64,000 nt of DNA, taken from NCBI RefSeq assembly GCF_014648315.1, contig NZ_BMQW01000004.1, positions 1 through 64,000 on the forward strand, given 5' to 3'. Both the position numbers and the translations under genes were made by a program. Below the pieces are notes generated by a model. The model made no database searches. It was not told where the DNA came from and saw only the letters and a program-made list of their open reading frames with translations. The stretch comes from Shewanella ulleungensis. GTDB taxonomy: Bacteria > Pseudomonadota > Gammaproteobacteria > Enterobacterales > Shewanellaceae. Each line of letters starts with the position of its first letter. Positions within the stretch are counted from its first letter, which is position 1. This document shows positions 58,252-64,000 of the stretch, piece by piece.

Positions 58252-58938
58252 ATGACAACAATAGCAGACAGATTATCAATCGCCCAGAGCAGAATTAACC
58301 AAGCGGCGCAAAATTGTTCGCGATTACCTAGCGACATAAGCTTGCTTGCCGTGAGTAAAACGAAGCCAATCAACGACATTATCGCGGCATATGAGGCTGG
58401 ACAACGTCAATTTGGTGAAAACTATGTCCAAGAAGGTGAAACAAAAATCACCGCACTTGCTGCCGATTATCCCGACATCGAATGGCATTTTATTGGCCCA
58501 TTGCAGTCAAACAAAACAAAAATCGTCGCGGAACATTTTGATTGGATGCATACCGTCAGCCGCGACAAAATAGCCCAGCGCTTAAACGACCAGCGCCCTG
58601 ACAGCAAATTACCGTTAAATGTTTGTATTCAGGTCAACATTAGTCAAGAAGACAGCAAGTCTGGCGTTGATGCTAATCAAGTTGCCACGTTAGCACTTAC
58701 TATCAGCCAATTGCCTAATTTAACGCTGCGCGGCTTAATGGCAATCCCAACCGCAACAGACAATACCCAATTACAGCAACAAGAGTTTGCCAACCTTAAA
58801 GTGCTGTACGACCAACTAAAACTGCAATATCCCAGCATTGATACGTTATCGATGGGCATGAGCGGTGACATGGACATTGCCATTGCTAATGGTTCGACCA
58901 TGGTACGAATCGGCAGTGCCATATTTGGTGAGAGATAA
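58252..58938 (+). CDS. yggS: YggS family PLP-binding protein
   Basis: The 228-residue protein has ISLLAVSKTKPINDI with the PLP lysine and RQFGENYVQEGETKI. WHFIGPLQSNKTKIV and LNVCIQVNISQEDSKSG follow, with LSMGMSGDMDIAIANGSTMVRIG (phosphate cup) near the end. This is the COG0325 PLP-homeostasis protein. It starts 12 bases from pilT on the opposite strand and precedes proC, the usual gene order. Confidence 0.95.
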   Translation: MTTIADRLSIAQSRINQAAQNCSRLPSDISLLAVSKTKPINDIIAAYEAGQRQFGENYVQEGETKITALAADYPDIEWHFIGPLQSNKTKIVAEHFDWMHTVSRDKIAQRLNDQRPDSKLPLNVCIQVNISQEDSKSGVDANQVATLALTISQLPNLTLRGLMAIPTATDNTQLQQQEFANLKVLYDQLKLQYPSIDTLSMGMSGDMDIAIANGSTMVRIGSAIFGER

Positions 58939-58954
58939 GCATAACGAAGACAGA

Positions 58955-59190
58955 TTCTAGGTTCTAGGTTCTAGGTTCTAGGTTCTAGGTTCTAGCAGCG
59001 AAGCGTCCTAGCAGCGAAGCGTCCTAGCAGCGAAGCGTCCTAGCAGTGAAGCGTCCTAGCAGCGAAGCGTCCTAGCAGTGACGAAGTCACGCCCTAGCAG
59101 CGAAGCGTCCTAGCAGTGACGAAGTCACGCCCTAGCAGCGAAGCGTCCTAGCAGTGACGAAGTCACGCCCTAGCAGCGAAGCGTCCTTTT
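58955..59190. repeat. Dispersed repeat: (TTCTAGG)n and 16-bp units
   Basis: Starts with tandem TTCTAGG copies, then about ten units of CAGCGAAGCGTCCTAG or the longer CAGTGACGAAGTCACGCCCTAG. GTGACGAAGTCAC is a 5-bp dyad. It fills most of the 309-base gap between yggS and proC. Confidence 0.9.
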
Positions 59191-59247
59191 ATGTAACATA
59201 TATAACAACAGGACATAAATTCACTCTATCTATTGGATGTAATTGAA

Positions 59248-60066
59248 ATGACTCAAGCAAAAGTATGTTTTATCGGTGCGGGCAACATGACTCGCAGTAT
59301 TATTAGTGGCTTAGTCAAACATGGTTATCCAAGCGCCCTTATTCACGCAACCAATCCAAGTAAAGGCAAGCTTGATGCATTAAAGCAAGACTTTGCAATT
59401 GCAGTGTCACACGACAACGCTGCTGCTGCACAAGCTGCTGATGTCATTGTACTGAGTGTTAAACCACAATTGATGGAAACTGTTTGTGATGCTCTGAGCC
59501 ACCTTGATTTAGCCAATAAGTTAATCATCACTATCGCTGCAGGTATCCCTGCTGCGCGTTATTCGCAATATCTTAAGCAACCTATTAAGCTTATTCGCAC
59601 CATGCCAAACACACCCACTCAAATTGGTTACGGCATGACGGGTATTTATGCTGGAGATGATATTTCTGCTGAACATAAAGCCATTTGCGAAACCTTAATG
59701 CAAAGTGGTGGCAAAGTGGCATGGGTAGACAGTGAAGATGGCTTGAATCAAGTTATTGCACTGGCTGGCAGTTCACCAGCTTACTTCTTCTTATTTATCG
59801 AATCGATGATTGCATCGGGCGTAAACATGGGCATGGCCGAAGATAAAGCCAGATTACTTGCAGAACAAGCGGCACTTGGTGCGGCGCAAATGGTGATTCA
59901 AAACCAACAACTATCTGTGGCACAATTGCGTCAAAATGTGATGTCAAAAGGCGGCACAACAGCAAGAGCGGTAGAGACATTCCAGCAAGGCGACCTTGCA
60001 GGTTTAGTCGATAAAGCCATGAGCAATTGTGTGGCTCGTGCTGAAGAGATGGCGAAAACGTTTTAA
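59248..60066 (+). CDS. proC: Pyrroline-5-carboxylate reductase
   Basis: The product from ATG 59248 begins MTQAKVCFIGAGNMTRSIIS (NADPH site). It has VIVLSVKPQLM, LIRTMPNTPTQIGYGMTGIY and VIALAGSSPAYFFLFIESM. MSKGGTTARAVETFQQGDLAGLV is the proline-binding C-terminal block. 272 residues, as expected. It reduces pyrroline-5-carboxylate to proline. A TTG five codons upstream is less likely. Confidence 0.95.
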   Translation: MTQAKVCFIGAGNMTRSIISGLVKHGYPSALIHATNPSKGKLDALKQDFAIAVSHDNAAAAQAADVIVLSVKPQLMETVCDALSHLDLANKLIITIAAGIPAARYSQYLKQPIKLIRTMPNTPTQIGYGMTGIYAGDDISAEHKAICETLMQSGGKVAWVDSEDGLNQVIALAGSSPAYFFLFIESMIASGVNMGMAEDKARLLAEQAALGAAQMVIQNQQLSVAQLRQNVMSKGGTTARAVETFQQGDLAGLVDKAMSNCVARAEEMAKTF

Positions 60067-60224
60067 TGAACCACTAGGCTTAATAACATAGCGCTCAGAT
60101 GAAAGATTATTTATCTCAGTGTAAAATGCTTAATGATAAGATTATGACATGTAGTGAGACTACAAAAGTGAAATAGGCAAATGAGCCTCATCCAATTCAA
60201 TGATGTAAATGTAAGGCAATATTC

Positions 60225-60773
60225 ATGAATGCAATGGTTTTCTTGATCAACACGGTGTTTGATTTATACCTTATGGTAGTCATTCTTCGATTTTGGTTAC
60301 AACTGGCTAAAGCCGACTTTTATAATCCGTTCAGTCAATTTGTCGTCAAGGCGACTCAACCTATTGTCGCCCCAATGCGCCGAGTGCTTCCGTCAATAGG
60401 CAGTATCGATACCTCATCAATTTTATTGGCGCTTATCGTTGTCATCTTAAAAATGTTAGTGCTTACTTTCATTGCAGGGGCTGGCTTTGATATTTTAACC
60501 ATTTTGCTATTTTCTGTGGTGTCTGTACTTAAAAATGCTGGCGTATTGCTGTTTTGGATGCTGCTTATCCGTGCAATTTTGAGTTGGTTTAATCAAGGTT
60601 ATAACCCAGTCGTTATGATTATGACTCAATTAACAGAACCTATTTTAGCGCCTGTGCGTAAAATTTTACCATCGCTTGGCGGCTTAGATTTATCGGTACT
60701 GGTGGTGTTTATTGCGATGAACTTCTTAAACATGCTATTTGCGCAATACATTCCATTTTGGGCAATGATTTAA
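60225..60773 (+). CDS. yggT: YggT family membrane protein
   Basis: The 182-residue protein has two YggT units. Each has hydrophobic segments and a PI-AP-RR/K-LPS motif: ATQPIVAPMRRVLPSIGSID in the first half, and TEPILAPVRKILPSLGGLD in the second. About four membrane segments. It is downstream of proC, the conserved arrangement; the role is in envelope or ion homeostasis but is not established. Confidence 0.95.
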   Translation: MNAMVFLINTVFDLYLMVVILRFWLQLAKADFYNPFSQFVVKATQPIVAPMRRVLPSIGSIDTSSILLALIVVILKMLVLTFIAGAGFDILTILLFSVVSVLKNAGVLLFWMLLIRAILSWFNQGYNPVVMIMTQLTEPILAPVRKILPSLGGLDLSVLVVFIAMNFLNMLFAQYIPFWAMI

Positions 60774-60802
60774 GCGATATCGCTCTTCATCATCTACGGA
60801 AT

Positions 60803-60839
60803 AAAAAAGAGCAGCTAAGCGTTAATAGCTGCTCTTTTT
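60803..60839 (+). terminator. Terminator after yggT
   Basis: Perfect 14-bp arms AAAAAGAGCAGCTA / TAGCTGCTCTTTTT with an eight-base loop; U-rich at the 3' side. Confidence 0.85.
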
Positions 60840-60880
60840 AGCTCTACGGTCTATTACTAGACAATTTACAGGACTCTATT

Positions 60881-61336
60881 ATGTTAAAATCACTGTTTAA
60901 TCCACGTCATTTTATTACCGGCTTATTGTTATCTCTAGCCTGCATTGCGAGCGTTGCTAATGCTGAACAGAAACAACAAGTGGGGAATTTTGATATTCAT
61001 TACATGGCTCTTAGCAGCACTTTTATTACTCCAGAGATAGCTAAAACCTATGGTATAGAGCGTAGTGGTTATAATGGATTAGTTAACATAACCGTATTAA
61101 ATACCAACTTAGATGGCAATCCAGCTGTTGCAGTTGAGATATCGGGCATCGCCAACAATCTAATTGATGCGCGCATAACACTTGATTTTAAAGAAATTCG
61201 CGAAGGAGATGCAATTTACTATATTGCCGAAGTACCTTTCAGGGACGATCAAGAAGTCAATTTTGACATCGCGATTAAATATGCAAATCAGCTCAATACA
61301 TCACTTAAGTTTAAGCAAAAATTCTATGTGGAATAA
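60881..61336 (+). CDS. DUF4426 domain protein, periplasmic
   Basis: The 151-residue product has a signal peptide (ITGLLLSLACIASVANA, cleavage before EQKQ). The DUF4426 pattern follows: VGNFDIHYMALSSTFITPEIA, then YGIERSGYNGLVNITVLN, and the C-terminal VNFDIAIKYANQL. Found between yggT and rdgB in many Alteromonadales and Vibrionales. Function unknown; periplasmic. Confidence 0.9.
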   Translation: MLKSLFNPRHFITGLLLSLACIASVANAEQKQQVGNFDIHYMALSSTFITPEIAKTYGIERSGYNGLVNITVLNTNLDGNPAVAVEISGIANNLIDARITLDFKEIREGDAIYYIAEVPFRDDQEVNFDIAIKYANQLNTSLKFKQKFYVE

Positions 61337-61495
61337 TCAGACGCTTCGCTGCTAGGACAAGCTCAGTCTCGAGTAAGCTACGCTGCGAAAACCTAGTGAC
61401 TAAATCTTAGCAGCACAGCTGTCCTTGCGACCCTAGCAGTGACGAAGTCATGCCCTAGAACCTAGCAGTGACAAAGTCACGCCCTAGCTCCAACA
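61337..61495. repeat. Dispersed CTAG / GTGACGAAGTCA repeat
   Basis: Contains CTAGCAGTGACGAAGTCATGCCCTAG-type units and CGCTGCTAGGAC pieces, the same family as upstream of proC, in the gap between the DUF4426 gene and rdgB. Confidence 0.75.
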
Positions 61496-61573
61496 CCTGA
61501 CTGAAGAACCATAGTACATCGCAGCTTTGTTAGCGTATAATGTTGCAAATTTTTACCTTAGGTTGACCAATTC

Positions 61574-62218
61574 ATGCAATCTCCAATTCAACACATCGTG
61601 CTTGCCAGTGGCAACAAAGGCAAACTTGCCGAATTTGCGCAAATGTTTACGACTTTTGGTATCGAAGTTTTGCCTCAAAATCAATTTAACGTGCCAGATG
61701 TTGCAGAAACCGGTACCACATTTGTAGAGAATGCCATTATTAAAGCGCGCCATGCTGCTGAAATAACCGGAAAACCTGCAATAGCAGATGATTCAGGTAT
61801 TGAGGTTGATGCATTACAAGGACAACCAGGTATTTATTCGGCGCGCTATTCAGGCACAGGCGCTACAGAAACCAGTAATTACCTTAAGCTATTAGATGCA
61901 CTAAAAGGTGAAACTCAGCGTTCTGCACGTTTTCAATGCATATTGGTGTATATGCGCCACGCTAAAGATCCTACGCCTATTATTTGCCAAGCTTCTTGGG
62001 AAGGCAGTATTAACTTAGCGCCAAAGGGGGAACAAGGCCATGGATACGATCCGGTATTTGTTCCACAGGGTTTTGATTGCAGTGCAGCTGAACTCACGAG
62101 TGAGCAAAAAAATGCCCACAGCCATCGCGGTAAAGCGCTTGAGCTGTTAATTAATGCCATGAGAGCACAGGGTGTTATTCAAACACAAAATCCACAAACA
62201 GTAGATGGCGGCCAATAA
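61574..62218 (+). CDS. rdgB: XTP/dITP pyrophosphatase (RdgB/HAM1)
   Basis: The 214-residue protein has HIVLASGNKGKLAEF near the start, TGTTFVENAIIKARHAA, then AIADDSGIEVDALQGQPGIYSARYSG. GHGYDPVFVPQGF and a C-terminal NAHSHRGKAL block complete it. All substrate and metal residues of the HAM1 family are seen. It hydrolyses non-canonical purine nucleoside triphosphates. The stop is immediately followed by the hemW start. Confidence 0.95.
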   Translation: MQSPIQHIVLASGNKGKLAEFAQMFTTFGIEVLPQNQFNVPDVAETGTTFVENAIIKARHAAEITGKPAIADDSGIEVDALQGQPGIYSARYSGTGATETSNYLKLLDALKGETQRSARFQCILVYMRHAKDPTPIICQASWEGSINLAPKGEQGHGYDPVFVPQGFDCSAAELTSEQKNAHSHRGKALELLINAMRAQGVIQTQNPQTVDGGQ

Positions 62219-63358
62219 ATGACCTTGCAACTGCCACCGTTAAGTTTGTATGTGCATATTCCATGGTGCGTACAGAAATGTCCTTATTGTGACTTTAATT
62301 CCCATGGCCAAAATGGCGAGCTACCACAACAAGAATATGTTGATGCATTGTTAGCCGATCTACAGGCAGATCTAGGTTATGTACAAGGCCGTAAAATACA
62401 TACTATTTTTATCGGTGGTGGTACACCTTCCTTGTTTGATGCCAGCCAAATTCAGCGTTTTCTTGAGGGAGCTAATACATTAATTCCATTTGAAGATGAC
62501 ATTGAAATCACCATGGAAGCAAACCCAGGCACACTTGAACATGATGACTTTAGCGCTTATAGAGCCGCTGGCGTTACAAGGTTATCTATTGGAGTACAAA
62601 GTTTTTCTAAAGAAAAACTTAATTTACTTGGTCGTATCCATAACGAAGATGAAGCTAAGGTGGCGGCGCAAAAAGCCAAACAGGCTGACTACTTAAGTTT
62701 TAATCTCGACTTAATGCATGGCTTACCCAACCAAAGTTTTGCTGAAGCCATGCACGATATCGATACCGCGACAGCTTTAGCACCACCGCATCTATCCTGG
62801 TATCAACTCACTATTGAACCAAACACTTTGTTCCATTCAAAACCGCCACAACTTCCAGACGATGAAAACTTGTGGCAAATATATGAGCAAGGACAAAAAA
62901 AACTCGCCGCCTTAGGTTACGAACAATATGAAATTTCTGCTTATGCGAAACCTGGATATCAATGCCGACATAATTTGAATTATTGGCAATTTGGCGATTA
63001 CTTAGGCGTAGGCTGTGGCGCACACGGTAAAATCACTTTACCTGAGCAAAACCGAATTATAAGAACGGTTAAAATTAAGCATCCTAAAGGCTATCTTGCC
63101 GCAAGCAATTACACGTTTGAAACTTCTGATGTGATTGAAGAAGATCGTCCCTTAGAGTATTTGATGAATCGTTTAAGGCTAATGACTCCCATTGCTAAAA
63201 CAGAATTTGAGCAACGTACAGGGCAATCTGCAGAAATCGTTAAGCTTGGTATGAAAAAGTCGATAGACAGAGGCTTGCTCACTGAAACGGACACTCACTG
63301 GCAACTTACGCCAAAGGGCCACATGTTTGTTAATGACCTGCTGTCGCAATTTATTTAG
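62219..63358 (+). CDS. hemW: Radical SAM protein HemW (haem chaperone)
   Basis: The 379-residue protein has LYVHIPWCVQKCPYCDFNSH: Cys17, Cys21 and Cys24 form the CxxxCxxC iron-sulfur site, followed by the F-S/N-H residues typical of HemW. IFIGGGTPSLF, EANPGTLE, RLSIGVQSF and LDLMHGLPNQS are radical-SAM blocks. YEQYEISAYAKPGYQCRHNLNYW and GVGCGAHG follow, and a HemN-type C-terminal domain ends it. HemW binds and transfers haem; it lacks the extra cysteine of HemN. Translationally adjacent to rdgB, as in E. coli. Confidence 0.95.
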   Translation: MTLQLPPLSLYVHIPWCVQKCPYCDFNSHGQNGELPQQEYVDALLADLQADLGYVQGRKIHTIFIGGGTPSLFDASQIQRFLEGANTLIPFEDDIEITMEANPGTLEHDDFSAYRAAGVTRLSIGVQSFSKEKLNLLGRIHNEDEAKVAAQKAKQADYLSFNLDLMHGLPNQSFAEAMHDIDTATALAPPHLSWYQLTIEPNTLFHSKPPQLPDDENLWQIYEQGQKKLAALGYEQYEISAYAKPGYQCRHNLNYWQFGDYLGVGCGAHGKITLPEQNRIIRTVKIKHPKGYLAASNYTFETSDVIEEDRPLEYLMNRLRLMTPIAKTEFEQRTGQSAEIVKLGMKKSIDRGLLTETDTHWQLTPKGHMFVNDLLSQFI

Positions 63359-63553
63359 CCCGTCTTTACTCATAATACCTTAAACAATGTGCCCTTTAGC
63401 AATCGCTTGGGCACATATCTTCTACCCATCTTTTTTGTATATCTCGCTAATTGCAGATAACAAAATACACACTTTCTAACATTTCAGTTAACACATTCAG
63501 TGAAAGCTTGATTAGGATATCACCCTATAATTGGGTACTTTAGGAAGATATCG

Positions 63554-64000
63554 ATGTCCATCAAAACAAAAACCACTATCATTGCTGTGGCACTTTCAAG
63601 CTTATTCAGCTCTGCAACAATTGCACACTCGCACACCACTGCCTCATTAGATCAACAAGAAACTCAGGCAGTTGTTATGAATAGCGAGTCAGAAAAAGCC
63701 AACGCATTGTTTGAAGACATCTTCATGGAAAATGTCATGTCCAGCCCAGTCAATCAAACCTACCTGGGCATTAAAAAAGACTATGATAAATGGAATGATT
63801 TATCAGAAGCTGCAGCTGATGCAGACCTCGAACGCGCCAAAAAGCAACTTGCGCAATTAAATGCATTGGATGTAAAACAACTCGATGAGCAAACATCACT
63901 GAGTTTTGAGTTATTACATGCACGCCTAGAACAAGCTATTGCCGATGATAAATGGCGTTACCACACCTACCCTATGAACCAGATGTATGGTGTGCATTCA
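63554..64000 (+). CDS. DUF885 family protein, N-terminal part (runs off the window)
   Basis: The frame starts at ATG 63554 with AGGAAG upstream. A signal peptide (TTIIAVALSSLFSSATIAHS) is followed by the helical N-terminus of the DUF885 family: LFEDIFMENVMSSPVNQTYLGIK (counterpart of the PVxATxLG block), then LDEQTSLSFELLHARLEQAI and YHTYPMNQMYGVHS. Members are envelope-associated putative zinc peptidases, but the metal site would lie beyond the window. About 149 residues are visible. Confidence 0.8.
   Translation, partial: MSIKTKTTIIAVALSSLFSSATIAHSHTTASLDQQETQAVVMNSESEKANALFEDIFMENVMSSPVNQTYLGIKKDYDKWNDLSEAAADADLERAKKQLAQLNALDVKQLDEQTSLSFELLHARLEQAIADDKWRYHTYPMNQMYGVHS

Overview
The window looks like chromosome of a marine, moderately AT-rich gammaproteobacterium of the Alteromonadales type. 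The evidence is the right-hand housekeeping block (hemH, yqgE-ruvX, pilU-pilT, yggS-proC-yggT-DUF4426-rdgB-hemW), whose order is typical of that group, together with an ISAs1-family element and abundant short dispersed repeats. No rRNA or tRNA gene and no CRISPR array was recognised.

Layout. (1) 1-5783, minus strand: a giant secreted repeat protein. It has DUF11-like and bacterial Ig-like domains followed by nearly identical 279-bp (93-residue) cadherin/Ig-type repeats that run off the left edge; a 4-bp tandem duplication at 753-760 breaks its frame. (2) 6111-7833, plus strand: a two-gene secreted unit ending in a peptidase S74 intramolecular chaperone domain. (3) About 7.85-43.7 kb, almost all minus strand: a very large capsule/surface polysaccharide locus. 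Reading in the direction of transcription it starts with rfaH and a JUMPStart/ops element, then a WecA-like initiating transferase, a lipoprotein, a KpsD/M/T/E-like exporter, rmlA-C-D-B (dTDP-rhamnose), manC and a phosphomannomutase fused to two glycosyltransferases. These are followed by a WcbI/HAD/nucleotidyltransferase/kinase decoration module, ugd (UDP-glucuronate), and an unusual number of sulfotransferase homologues (five stand-alone genes, one glycosyltransferase fusion and one broken gene). The simplest reading is a sulfated capsule containing mannose, rhamnose and uronic acid, expressed as an RfaH-dependent long transcript. (4) 44.7-46.9 kb: a DUF4136 lipoprotein and an array of hairpin-forming intergenic repeats. 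(5) 46.9-50.8 kb: a three-gene glucosylglycerate operon (synthase, phosphatase, phosphorylase) with an NtrC-type dyad and a candidate sigma-54 promoter upstream. (6) 51.2-64 kb: housekeeping genes, a glutathione peroxidase, a porin, the pilus retraction ATPases and the start of a DUF885 protein.

The polysaccharide locus shows heavy recent rearrangement. There is a duplicated sulfotransferase-ugd segment with one copy decayed, an IS with an internal stop that splits a sulfotransferase-like gene, an octamer repeat in front of a sulfotransferase, and a family of repeats sharing the core GTGACAAGTAACAAG. That family fills the junctions around the rml genes and appears to extend into the rmlD coding sequence. 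A second dispersed repeat family (CTAGGTTCTAG / GTGACGAAGTCAC) occupies intergenic gaps of the housekeeping part.

All functions are inferred from motifs read by eye; no database search was run.
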